Source of the DNA: CAKAHY01 sp963522175
GTDB taxonomy: Bacteria > Bacillota > Clostridia > Lachnospirales > Lachnospiraceae
Direction: 5' to 3'
NCBI GenBank assembly: GCA_963522175.1
Contig: CAUQXC010000003.1
Coordinates: forward strand, 310,001 to 374,000
DNA length: 64,000 bases
The notes beneath the pieces were generated by a model. That model did not search any database, was not told where the DNA came from, and saw only the letters and a list, made by a program, of their open reading frames with translations. Shown in pieces: positions 7,857-17,700 of the stretch. The position numbers and the translations under genes are program-made. Within the stretch, counting starts at the first letter, position 1, and each line of letters opens with the position of its first letter.

Positions 7857-9005
7857 TTATCGTTTAAATTTAAAAATCGCAAAGCCTATAAGCAGGCAAA
7901 GCCCTGTATACAGCGTATACGGCAACAAATAACTTATATCATATACCAGATTAAGATAGTAATATATAGGTGAAAGTCCCTGTATACCCTTGTAGCCTAT
8001 ATCTATAAATATAGGAGCACTTATAAGTAAATACAGCAACATAATAGGGATAAGGGAAATAAGTATATTCATATTCCTGAAAACGAGCCTTAAAAGGCTT
8101 GTAAAGGCGATAGCCGAAACAAGAAGCAAACCCATGGCAAGTAGTTGCCTAAGACCTCCCTCTCCCATTTTCATAAGCCATAAAATCAGCGCCGAAAAAA
8201 GTGCAAGATTAAACATTATCGCAAACTGATATGCCAAGGAAAAAAGCCATCTGCTTTTCCTGTCTATCCACACAAAAAGCCCGCTCTTTTCATCTTGCAA
8301 AAAATATATATTTACCGCCATGGCACACAAAACAAGCCACATAGCGACAAGTCCCCTCACCGGTGACAATAGATAGGTTTTTTTATCCTGTTTTTCTACG
8401 TATTCATCACCGTCTATATACGCAAACTTCAATAAGTTCTTATCTATATCCTGCTTATTATAATATTTTTTTAAATCCGTGTCGATCGCTTTTTTTTCAC
8501 CGTCATTAAGCTCATTGTAAGATAAAAGCTTATGCATATACTTCTCGTATACTTGGTAGGATATAAAAGGATTTACAGCCTTATAAAGCTTCTCTCTTGC
8601 AAGATTCAATATAGTGGAATTTTCTTTTTCATAAACCTCGATAAGATAATCTCCCTTTGAAAGATACTTATTTATCTTTTCTTCAATATTTTTAGGTAAA
8701 ATCCATACTGCGTCAAACTTGCCGCTTTTAAGCATAGAGAGCGCTTCATCCTTATTTCTTTCTTCTTTTATAAGAATAATGCTCTCCTTATCCGTAAGCT
8801 CTTTTTTTATTTCATTGTTTATATACGAATTTTCTTCAAGCACAAGAGCTATATGTAAAATTCCGCTCTCCTCTTTTGATACGCTTTTAAGCCCGAACAA
8901 AAGAAGAGGCAATAAAACAAGCATAAGAATAAAGCTGTATCTTTTCAATAATCTCTTATTCAAAAGTATATACCATGTAAAAACTTTTCCTGCTATTTTT
9001 CTCAT
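7857..9005 (-). CDS. ABC-2 type exporter permease
   Basis: Membrane subunit of an ABC exporter (382 residues from the chosen start). One transmembrane segment lies near the N-terminus (about residues 24-42). A large extracytoplasmic domain (about 45-230) follows, then five or so hydrophobic segments towards the C-terminus, the ABC2_membrane_3 layout. The start at 9005 forms an ATGA overlap with the stop of the preceding permease gene, indicating translational coupling; an earlier ATG at 9056 would sit deep inside that gene. Partner of the second permease and the ATPase upstream. Substrate unknown. Confidence 0.85.
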   Translation of the reverse strand: MRKIAGKVFTWYILLNKRLLKRYSFILMLVLLPLLLFGLKSVSKEESGILHIALVLEENSYINNEIKKELTDKESIILIKEERNKDEALSMLKSGKFDAVWILPKNIEEKINKYLSKGDYLIEVYEKENSTILNLAREKLYKAVNPFISYQVYEKYMHKLLSYNELNDGEKKAIDTDLKKYYNKQDIDKNLLKFAYIDGDEYVEKQDKKTYLLSPVRGLVAMWLVLCAMAVNIYFLQDEKSGLFVWIDRKSRWLFSLAYQFAIMFNLALFSALILWLMKMGEGGLRQLLAMGLLLVSAIAFTSLLRLVFRNMNILISLIPIMLLYLLISAPIFIDIGYKGIQGLSPIYYYLNLVYDISYLLPYTLYTGLCLLIGFAIFKFKR

Positions 9006-10222
9006 CTTACCTGCCTTCTTCGCCTGAAAAACAGAGCCAATCCCAAACATATACAAGCTATAAGGTATAATATAAGCTCTTTTTGCATATTTCTTCCGAC
9101 ACTTAAACTCTCCTGCATATATTCAAAAGCTATTCTAAGAGGTATATACCTTGAAAGCTTCTGCATAAGCTCCGGAAAAAATGAAATCGGATAAAAACAG
9201 CCCGAAATGTATGCCGTGCTTATGGCAAGTAAAAGCTGTAGGGATACAGCCGTAAAAAGGTCTCCTATGAACTCGCAAATCATATATTGAACAGCCGAGA
9301 GCATAAAAACTACAGGCAGGGCTATAAGTATAAACTCAAAAAAGCTCGCATCCGTCACTTCAATTCCCGATACTCCAAAAACCGCATAGATAATAGCGGA
9401 TATTATAAAAATATTCGAAAAAACAAGCAAAAAATATACACAAAATTCGGAGCAAAGCTGCTTAAGCGCACCGGTCCCTCGTGAATATAAGATTTTTATC
9501 AAAGTATCATCTTTTTTAACTGTTAAAACGCTTGCATTTATACCCATAAGCATTATAAGAAACACCAAAAAGCCTAACAAATAATACAAAACCGCACTGA
9601 TATTATTATATACTGTCAAGCTTGTTACTTCATACATATCATTTCTTTTTAGCACCGTTTTTATAAGCTTTATATTAAGTTCATCCGTCGCCTTTTGAAG
9701 CTCGCCTTTTAAAGCGGGCGAATCGGTAATATATTCCTGCATGGCATATATTGATTTTTCCGCATCCACTATAGTGCTCGTTACCGTATCCGCTATTTCC
9801 CTTGTTACATCATCGACAAGCCCCACACTGCCGGGCAAAGTAACATAGGTAAGAGGCAGGTTCTCTCCCCTCCCCAAAGCGGCTATAAATTCGTCATCAA
9901 GAAGTATATACGAAATAATTTCTCCTTTTCGCAATTTTTCCTTAGCTTCCTTTTCGGATAAATTCTCAAAGTCCACGCTAAACCTTGAGGAATCGAGATT
10001 TTTCATCATGCTGACACCGAAACCCAAATAGGAGTTTTGCTCCGAGCCCACTATTGCGACCTTTATCTTTGCGGTCTTCTCACTGTCGTTCAGTTCCCTA
10101 AGTACCATATATGCTAAGGTAAACAAGGAAACCGTGAGGACAAGATTAAAAATAAACATTAAAGGAAATAACTTCAAAGCCCTTTTTAATTGTATTTTAA
10201 AATATCTGTATAAGCTTCCCAT
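9002..10222 (-). CDS. ABC-2 type exporter permease
   Basis: Second membrane subunit (406 residues) with the same architecture: an N-terminal transmembrane segment (about 15-38), an extracytoplasmic domain (about 40-210) and a C-terminal membrane block of five to six helices ending in basic residues (FFRRRRQVR). It overlaps the next permease by four bases (ATGA) and lies 26 bp after the ATPase gene. The two permeases probably form a heterodimer with the ATPase. Substrate unknown. Confidence 0.85.
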   Translation of the reverse strand: MGSLYRYFKIQLKRALKLFPLMFIFNLVLTVSLFTLAYMVLRELNDSEKTAKIKVAIVGSEQNSYLGFGVSMMKNLDSSRFSVDFENLSEKEAKEKLRKGEIISYILLDDEFIAALGRGENLPLTYVTLPGSVGLVDDVTREIADTVTSTIVDAEKSIYAMQEYITDSPALKGELQKATDELNIKLIKTVLKRNDMYEVTSLTVYNNISAVLYYLLGFLVFLIMLMGINASVLTVKKDDTLIKILYSRGTGALKQLCSEFCVYFLLVFSNIFIISAIIYAVFGVSGIEVTDASFFEFILIALPVVFMLSAVQYMICEFIGDLFTAVSLQLLLAISTAYISGCFYPISFFPELMQKLSRYIPLRIAFEYMQESLSVGRNMQKELILYLIACICLGLALFFRRRRQVR

Positions 10223-10248
10223 ATACTTATCTCTTTTCTTTGCAGCTT

Positions 10249-10929
10249 TTACTCAAGCATTTTTGCAAGCTCATGCACATCATTCCTATACTCATAGCTG
10301 TAAAGCTCTCCGTTTTTCAAAAGATAATGCTCGTCACACAAGGACAATTCTCCCAAATCATGTGTGACAAGTATTATAGTTCCTCCGCTTTTCTTATATT
10401 CGTTTATATAAGAGTATATTATGTCCTTACATACAATATCCAGAGCCGCCGACACCTCATCCATCAAGAGTATACGAGGTTTAGAATAAAGCGAACATGC
10501 AACGGAAAGCCTTTTTTTCATTCCGCCGCTCAATTTATAAACAGGCTTATTTATAAATTCATCTATTTTAAGTAAACTTGCAAGACCGCTTTTCAATTCC
10601 TCTTCCATACTCTTTTTATCGTACCATAAGAGCAGATTGTCCCTTGCGCTTAACTCTTCTATCAAGGGATTTGTCTGAGGTATAAAGCCTACCAGCTTTC
10701 TTCTTAAACTTCCGTTTTCGAGCAAATCCGTCTCGCCTGTACCTATATCATAAATGAAACTTCCGCTTTCCGGTTTTAAAATACCCGCCAAAACGGAAAG
10801 CAGTGTGGTCTTTCCGCTTCCATTACTTCCCAGAATTCCCACACAGCTCCCTTTTTTTATATTTAAATTTATATTGTTTAAAACCGGTTTATTATCATAT
10901 TTCTTAGTAATATCCCTAATTTTTATCAT
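10249..10929 (-). CDS. ABC transporter ATP-binding protein
   Basis: Cytoplasmic ATPase energising the two ABC-2 permeases downstream. Walker A is GSNGSGKTT (about 34-42), the signature is LSGGMKKRLSVA, Walker B is RILLMDEVSAALD and the switch histidine is in VTHDLGEL. The start is set at 10929 (MIKIRDITKKY, 226 residues). The longer frame up to 11094 would overlap the end of the zinc-ribbon gene, and its first 55 residues are unlike an ABC protein. The gene starts 10 bp after the zinc-ribbon protein stop, so all four genes probably form one operon. Confidence 0.93.
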   Translation of the reverse strand: MIKIRDITKKYDNKPVLNNINLNIKKGSCVGILGSNGSGKTTLLSVLAGILKPESGSFIYDIGTGETDLLENGSLRRKLVGFIPQTNPLIEELSARDNLLLWYDKKSMEEELKSGLASLLKIDEFINKPVYKLSGGMKKRLSVACSLYSKPRILLMDEVSAALDIVCKDIIYSYINEYKKSGGTIILVTHDLGELSLCDEHYLLKNGELYSYEYRNDVHELAKMLE

Positions 10930-10939
10930 TTGAAATACC

Positions 10940-12922
10940 TTAGTATAATGATCCTTGCTTGAAGTAGGAAATAAAGCCGGTGAGTTCCTCAGGAACTCCC
11001 GCATCTTCAAGTCTTGCGACAAGCTCATCAAAATCAAAGTCTTTAATCCATTCATTCTGTTCCGAGCTGTCTGACATATCAACAGTTTCCACATCAGGCT
11101 CTTTTACTTCCTTTTTAGCGGAAGTCTTTGCTTCAGATACCAATGTAGCAAAATTCTTGTCATTATACTTGAAGTCCACTTTAAGTGTTGCCTCTTTTTG
11201 ATTTGACACCAAATCTACATTGAAGCTTGAATCGTTAATATCGATAAGACTGCTTCCATACATCTCAGAATCTACACTAGGCTTTATATCGGCGTTAAGT
11301 TTAATATCGGTACCCGACTTGAACTCAAGCGTATTAAGTGTAATATCCGCAGTCTTTTCATCATCATTAATAAGCTCAAACTCACCGCTTATTGCCTTTC
11401 CTTTCATTTCTCCGCTTCCTTCAACGGCAAAGCTCGAACCCTCACTGACAACTTCATACAAAAGACCGAATTTTTTACCATTTGTAGGCATCTTATAATT
11501 AAGTGTAAAGGTTTCTTCATCAGTATCAGGATTCAGTGCGGTAATTTCTCTTCCTACAACCTTATTTCCGGCAATAAAGATATTTGAGGTTCCTCCGAAA
11601 CCTTCCGTTTCAAGTTCCTCATCCAATTTTTCTATGAACTTATCATAAGCCTCATCAGCAGTAAGTTCGTCACCTAAGCCCTGTCCTTCAGAATACAGAA
11701 GAGATGTCTCGTAGAATGCCTTTACAACTCTTTCAAGCTCCTTATCCTTTTTCATCTCTTCCTTCATTTTTTCAACAACTTCGACAAACTTTTCGTCATC
11801 AAACACTGCCTCATACTTATTTACCTTTTGTTTGATTCCCGCAACCTCTATCTCCTCGGCGGTCTTCTTAACTTCCTTTACAGCCTCAAGATACATAGGC
11901 AAATACTTGTTGAGCACTTTTTTAAGATCCTCACTCTTAGGCAAGGTATCTTTTAAGTCTTTGTTTCTGTATATACTGTCAAATACTTCCTGATTATCTT
12001 CATCAAACTGTAACTCCAAAGCCTTTTCCGCAAAGTCAGGCATGTCGATAATCATTTTTTCCATATCCATGTATAAAGTAGGGTTCAATATAACCTTATC
12101 ATTAATGTTAAAGGTAATATCCGCTCCCATCTTATCATCATCAAAATCAAGTGCATAGTTTAAGCCGATAGAATCAAGCCAGCTTAAATCAGTATCACCG
12201 CCATAGCCGCTACTTGAGTACTCCTCGTACAATTCTTTAGCTTCATCGCTCCAGCTTAATTTAACACTTGCATCCACATGTTGGTCATACGCCTTATCCA
12301 ACTGCTCCAGATATTCATCATAAAACTTTGCAAACTTATCTACCTGTTCTTTTATAACCTTTTTTTCGGTCTTTACATACACATCTTTAGGTGAAGCAAA
12401 CATCATCCCTATACTATTACCAAAAACGGTTACACACAATATCAAAAGTACAACAACTGCACCTATACCTGCAAACAATCCTATAGGAGGCTTCTTAGAC
12501 TTTGCTGCACTACTTGTACCTGAAGGGATTGCAGACGCTGTACCCGAAGGAACGGCAGATCCGCCTACAGCACCCGATGTACTCGTAGGAATAGAGATTC
12601 CACCTGTTGAGCCCGACGATGTGCTCGTAGGAATAGAAAAGCCTCCCGCAGAACCTGTATTTTCCTTATCAGCATCATCTTTTTTCAAAAGGCTGACCTT
12701 GGATTCGCCGGTCTCAGCAGTTTCAGTAGCTTCGACAGTTCCCGTACTCTCAACCGTTTCTGTAGCTTCAACAGCCTCGACAGCTTCTGTACTCTCAGCA
12801 GTTTCCGTACTCTCGGTAGTTTCAACAGTTTCAACAACAGTCTCATTTTCTAACTTTTGTCCGCACTCAGGGCAAAAAGAGGCATTCTCCATTGTCTCCT
12901 GCCCACAATTTTTACATTTCAT
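10940..12922 (-). CDS. Zinc-ribbon membrane-anchored protein with large extracytoplasmic domain
   Basis: No known function. The N-terminal zinc ribbon is CKNC...CPEC (C3, C6, C17, C20). A Thr/Glu-rich repeat linker follows (about 25-75), then a Ser/Gly/Thr/Pro-rich segment, one transmembrane helix (GLFAGIGAVVVLLILCVTVF) and about 450 acidic residues predicted outside the membrane. The start at 12922 has an AAAGGAG site five bases away; the promoter at 12987-13016 rules out the earlier ATG at 12988. It sits directly upstream of the ABC-2 exporter genes, so it may act with them. The outer part looks like a conserved lipoprotein-like domain that I cannot name. Confidence 0.8.
   Translation of the reverse strand: MKCKNCGQETMENASFCPECGQKLENETVVETVETTESTETAESTEAVEAVEATETVESTGTVEATETAETGESKVSLLKKDDADKENTGSAGGFSIPTSTSSGSTGGISIPTSTSGAVGGSAVPSGTASAIPSGTSSAAKSKKPPIGLFAGIGAVVVLLILCVTVFGNSIGMMFASPKDVYVKTEKKVIKEQVDKFAKFYDEYLEQLDKAYDQHVDASVKLSWSDEAKELYEEYSSSGYGGDTDLSWLDSIGLNYALDFDDDKMGADITFNINDKVILNPTLYMDMEKMIIDMPDFAEKALELQFDEDNQEVFDSIYRNKDLKDTLPKSEDLKKVLNKYLPMYLEAVKEVKKTAEEIEVAGIKQKVNKYEAVFDDEKFVEVVEKMKEEMKKDKELERVVKAFYETSLLYSEGQGLGDELTADEAYDKFIEKLDEELETEGFGGTSNIFIAGNKVVGREITALNPDTDEETFTLNYKMPTNGKKFGLLYEVVSEGSSFAVEGSGEMKGKAISGEFELINDDEKTADITLNTLEFKSGTDIKLNADIKPSVDSEMYGSSLIDINDSSFNVDLVSNQKEATLKVDFKYNDKNFATLVSEAKTSAKKEVKEPDVETVDMSDSSEQNEWIKDFDFDELVARLEDAGVPEELTGFISYFKQGSLY
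12715..12845 (-). repeat. Degenerate coding repeat (Thr-Glu-Ser/Ala triplets)
   Basis: Within the zinc-ribbon gene. About 43 residues are built from short units such as TVE, STE, AVE and TAE, with matching DNA units (for example TCAACAGTTTC and CTCAGCAGTTTC). Likely a slippage-prone flexible linker. Confidence 0.8.
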
Positions 12923-12986
12923 AATACTCCTTTCATATACCTTTAAATATGATATAAAACCGTTTTCCAGCGATTTTATTAGTAAC

Positions 12987-13016
12987 ATTATAGCTTAATT
13001 ATGCGCTGTTAGTCAA
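12987..13016 (-). promoter_or_regulatory. Sigma-A promoter of the zinc-ribbon/ABC operon
   Basis: Minus-strand TTGACT (13016-13011), 18-bp spacer, TATAAT (12992-12987). It places the transcript start near 12980 and so supports the 12922 start codon. Confidence 0.8.
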
Positions 13017-13064
13017 GAAAACTGTATAAACTATATTAAAGGGTTTTTTATTATAGTTTTTTAC

Positions 13065-13092
13065 TTAACAAGTATTTTACTCCCGATATTCT
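13065..13092 (+). promoter_or_regulatory. Candidate promoter of the cell-wall-binding protein gene
   Basis: TTAACA (13065-13070), 16-bp spacer, TATTCT (13087-13092), 43 bp before the start codon. A moderate match to consensus. Confidence 0.5.
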
Positions 13093-13135
13093 AAGATGGA
13101 CTTGTAACTAAATACATACTACAGGAGAAAATGAT

Positions 13136-14608
13136 ATGAAAAAGAAAAATTTATTTGTTTTAAGTTTAAGTTCATTAACCATTGCCGCCTTATCCGCAGG
13201 AGTAGCGGCGGCAAACACAAACAATGTATCTTCTGCAAATATTACAACTCAAAGTAATAATGAAATTGCAGATAGTCCGCTTGCTGAAAATGTTGCCGCT
13301 AAAAGCCAATTCTTTTTGGAAATACAGGACAGTACCGGAAAGATTTTGGAAACCGTCCCTTTAGGAAGCGCAACTCACGTAGGCTTCAACCCCAACTATT
13401 ACTTTAGCGACTTTTCCGACAAGCTTAACTCTATAGGAAATGTTCTTCTCAGCAGCATGAGGAGTAGCGAAAACAACTCCTATACACTCGTAGGTACACG
13501 TGTGGGTAAGCTTATAATAAAGGACAGAACTACAGGAAGTGAAAACGAAAGCTATTACAAGGTTTACACTCCTAACGAAAACTTCTCACAGCAAAAGGTC
13601 ACATACACTCTTCCCGATATAAATACCGAAGAATATCATTACGGCTATGCAAACGGAGAAGCTATAGATCATAATATGCTTACCGTGACCGTACCGAACA
13701 ATGAAGCAACAAAAAACACAGTTATATATAAATATTCCGTCGGCACGAAAGGCTTGGCGGAAAGCATAATGCCTCAAATAAGAAAAATTAAGATACAAAA
13801 GGGACAGAGTATTAATCTTGATATGTTAAGAACAGCTATAGATTTCGGCAATAATAAGGACAAGGTTAGCAGCATAGAGCCGGTAAGTCCTCTTGCTTCG
13901 ATTGATACAAATACCTTAGGAACATATACCATGACTTTTCGTGCAGATTATATAGACCATTCCTTCAAGACCTTTACGCTCAATATATATGTGGTGGAAA
14001 AAAAAGATATTCCCGGAAATAATATGGCTGAAAGAGAGAATTCTATAGAAATTCACAGTCCGAGCAATGCCGACAAGGGTAATAAAAATCATGGCGGTAA
14101 CAACGGCGGTTCAAGAAAAAGAGGCGGTGGCGGCAACGGTGGCGGCAGTTCAAGAAATAACAAAAATTCCGGAAACAGCCTTCCTTCATACGTTATAAGA
14201 GGCGGAAAATGGCTCAACTCATCAGGAAGGTGGAGTTACACAAACTCGAGAAAATATAAGAATGAATGGGCGGCTATAGAAAATCCTTTTGCAGACAGCA
14301 AAAAAGGACAAAGAAGCTTCGATTGGTTCAGATTTGACGAAAACGGATATATGCTCACAGGCTGGTACAAGGACGAGAAGGGTAAATACTACTTCTTAAA
14401 CAATGTATCGGAAGGCAGCATGGGAGCAATGTTTACATCTTGGCATTGGATAAAAGATGAAAGCGACGGAAAAATGAAATGTTATTTCTTTAACACCGTA
14501 TCTGACGGTAGCATGGGGGCACTTCTTCAAAACACAAAAACTCCGGACGGATATAGCGTGAATGAAAAGGGTGAATGGGTAGTAAACGGTGTAGTTCAGA
14601 TAAAATAA
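13136..14608 (+). CDS. Secreted protein with C-terminal choline-binding-like cell-wall repeats
   Basis: A 490-residue exported protein. The signal peptide covers about residues 1-26 (MKKKNLFVLS...AAA). The middle (about 45-295) is beta-rich with no recognised domain. A Gly/Asn/Ser/Arg-rich linker (about 310-350) precedes repeats of the WFRFDENGYMLTGWYKDEKGKYYFL type (about 355-490), known to hold proteins on the cell wall. AGGAGAAAATGAT precedes the start. It stands alone on the plus strand, and its terminator is shared with convergent nifJ. The C-terminus is related in style to the protein at 36072-37961. Confidence 0.85.
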   Translation: MKKKNLFVLSLSSLTIAALSAGVAAANTNNVSSANITTQSNNEIADSPLAENVAAKSQFFLEIQDSTGKILETVPLGSATHVGFNPNYYFSDFSDKLNSIGNVLLSSMRSSENNSYTLVGTRVGKLIIKDRTTGSENESYYKVYTPNENFSQQKVTYTLPDINTEEYHYGYANGEAIDHNMLTVTVPNNEATKNTVIYKYSVGTKGLAESIMPQIRKIKIQKGQSINLDMLRTAIDFGNNKDKVSSIEPVSPLASIDTNTLGTYTMTFRADYIDHSFKTFTLNIYVVEKKDIPGNNMAERENSIEIHSPSNADKGNKNHGGNNGGSRKRGGGGNGGGSSRNNKNSGNSLPSYVIRGGKWLNSSGRWSYTNSRKYKNEWAAIENPFADSKKGQRSFDWFRFDENGYMLTGWYKDEKGKYYFLNNVSEGSMGAMFTSWHWIKDESDGKMKCYFFNTVSDGSMGALLQNTKTPDGYSVNEKGEWVVNGVVQIK

Positions 14609-14622
14609 ATTTTATTAACAAG

Positions 14623-14664
14623 TGAAAAACACGGCTTGGAAAAATTCCAAGTCGTGTTTTTCTT
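14623..14664. terminator. Bidirectional terminator between the cell-wall protein gene and nifJ
   Basis: Stem AAAACACG-CTTGGA pairing with TCCAAG-CGTGTTTT, with A- and T-tracts on both sides. It lies between the two convergent genes. Confidence 0.85.
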
Positions 14665-14700
14665 GAGCTTTTTTGTTACTTTATATTATAACTCTTACTT

Positions 14701-17700
14701 TTACTTTGAATATAAGGTTACAAGCTTTTCAAGATATGTAAATCTTTCCTTAGCATATTCCTCATTACGCTTAAACAAAGTATCAGCCTTCTGAGGATCC
14801 TTAAGAGCAAGTGAAGCATAACGAACCTCGCCCTTCAAGAATTCCTGATAATCTCCTGTAGGAGCCTTGGAATCAAGACTGAACTTGTTCTCAGCTTCAG
14901 GATTAAATCTGAAGTTATGCCAGTAACCTGCCTCAACAGCAAGCTTTTCTTCTGTCATAGACTTGCCCATTCCCTTCTTGATACCGTGTGCTATACAAGG
15001 AGCATAAGCGATTATGAGTGACGGACCCGGATATGCCTCAGCCTCCATAAATGCCTTAACCGTCTGGTTGTAATCTGCACCCATAGATACCTGTGCAACA
15101 TATACGTAGCCATAGCTCATTGCAATGCTTGCAAGGTCTTTCTTCTTAACATCCTTACCGCCGGCAGCAAACTGCGCAACCGCACCTACCTTTGTTGACT
15201 TTGAAGACTGACCGCCTGTATTTGAATAAACCTCTGTATCGAATACAAGGATATTTACATCTTTACCGCTTGCTATTACATGGTCAAGACCGCCGAAGCC
15301 TATATCATAAGCCCAACCGTCGCCACCGAAGATCCACTGACTCTTCTTTGCAAGGAAGTCCTTACCTTCAAGAATCTCCTTAGCAAGTGCGGAATCGTCT
15401 TTTTCAAGGAGAGCTACCAAGTTATCCGTAGCACTTCCGTTCTTTGCACCTATTTGGAAGGTCTCTATGTACTCGTTTGCAGCCGCCTTAAGCTCTTCTG
15501 AAGAAGCACTTGCCGCCAACTCCTCAACCTTAGCCCTTAAGCCCTTTCTTACGGCAATGTTTGCCAAATGCATACCGTAACCGAACTCCGCATTATCCTC
15601 AAACAAAGAGTTTGACCATGCCGGTCCTCTTCCTTCCTGATTTACGGTATACGGTGTGGAAGGTGATGAGTTACCCCAGATTGATGAACAACCTGTTGCA
15701 TTTGCTATATACATTCTGTCACCGAAAAGCTGAGTTGCAAGTTTTGCATAAGGTGTTTCTCCACAGCCCGCACAAGCACCTGAGAACTCGAGTAAAGGCT
15801 TCTTGAACTGTGAACCCTTAACCGTTGTTTCCTTAAACTTAGCAATAACATCCTTCTTTTCAGGAAGCTCAACCGCATAATCGAAGTATTTCTGTCTGTA
15901 TGTATTTTCCTCGAAGTTTTGCATTGTAAGAGCTTTCTCGCCCTTCTTTCCCGGACAAACGTTAGCACATGAACCGCATCCCGTACAATCCATAGGAGAT
16001 ACGGAAACGGTAAACTTGTATTCAGGCATACCGTTCATAGGGATGAGCTGCATTCCTTCAGGTGCCTTAGCCGCCTCATCTTCGCTTACAGCAATGGTTC
16101 TTATAACTGCATGAGGACAAACATATGCACAGAAACCGCACTGAATACAGTTATCTGTATTCCACTCCGGTACATTTACGGCAATACCTCTCTTTTCAAA
16201 AGCAGCCGAACCGCTCGGAGTAGATCCGTTTACATAATCAACAAATGCTGAAACCGGAAGATCATTTCCTTCCTGAGCGCTTACAGATCTTTGAACCTTA
16301 TTAACAAAGTCCGCAACATCTTTTCTCTCGCTTGTTACCGTCTTATAGTCAAGACCTTCATCAGCACAATCAGCCCATGAAGCAGGAACCTCAACCTTTA
16401 CGGCTCTGTCGGCTCCGGCATCTATAGCTGCCCAGTTTTTCTTAACAACGTCCTCACCCTTACGTCCGTAAGTTTTCTCCGCCGCCTTCTTCATAAGCTC
16501 TATAGCCTTTTCCTGTGGAATAATATTCGCAAGCTTGAAGAATGCAGACTGTAAAATAGTGTTGATACGTGTAGGTCCCATACCGGTTTCTATACCTATC
16601 TTAACACCGTCTATAATATAGAAATTAATCTTGTGGTCATAAATATACTTTTTAACCTGTCCCGGAAGATGCTTATCAAGATCCTCAACAGACCAAGGAC
16701 AGTTAAGAAGGAAGGTACCTCCGTCAACCAATTCCTGAACCATGTTGTACTTACGAACATAAGCAGGATTGTGGCAAGCTACAAAGTTAGCCTTACGTAT
16801 GAGGTAGGTTGACTTAATACGCTCATTACCGAATCTTAAGTGTGACATTGTAATACCGCCCGACTTCTTTGAGTCATAATCAAAATAAGCCTGCGCATAC
16901 ATATCCGTATTGTCACCGATAATCTTTATAGAGTTTTTGTTTGCACCTACAGTACCGTCGGCACCGAGACCCCAGAACTTGCAGTTCTTTGTTCCGTCAG
17001 GTGTTGTGATAAGCTGTTCGCCAAGCTCAAGTGAAAGGTTGGTAACATCATCAACTATACCTATCGTAAATCTCTTCTTATCCTTGTTGTTGTATACGGC
17101 AACTATCTGAGTAGGTGTTGTATCCTTTGAACCGAGTCCGTAACGCCCCGATGTAATATGAAGGTTGTGGAACTTGGTATCTTTAAGAGCTGCAACAACA
17201 TCAAGGTACAACGGCTCACCGAGCGCTCCCGGTTCCTTTGTTCTGTCAAGTACATGTATAGTCTCAACAGTATCAGGAATAGCATCCAACAAAGCCTCCG
17301 CCTTGAACGGTCTGTAAAGTCTTACCTTGATAAGTCCGACCTTTTCACCCTTCTTTGTAAGGTAATCTACCGTCTCTTCTATAGTTTCGTTTACAGAACC
17401 CATAGCGATAATAACGGTTTTTGCATCAGGCGCGCCGTAGTAATTAAAGAGCTTATAGTCTGTACCTATCTTCTCGTTTACCTTGTTCATGTATTCTTCA
17501 ACTATTTCAGGTAAAGCATCATAATATCTGTTGCATGCCTCTCTTGCCTGGAAGAATACGTCAGGGTTTTGTGCAGAACCTCTTGCCTCAGGATGGCTAG
17601 GGTTTAAAGCATTCTTTCTGAACTCATTGATGATGTTCATGTCAGCCATGTCTTTTAACTGCTCATAATCCCACTCTTCGATTTTCTGAATCTCATGTGA

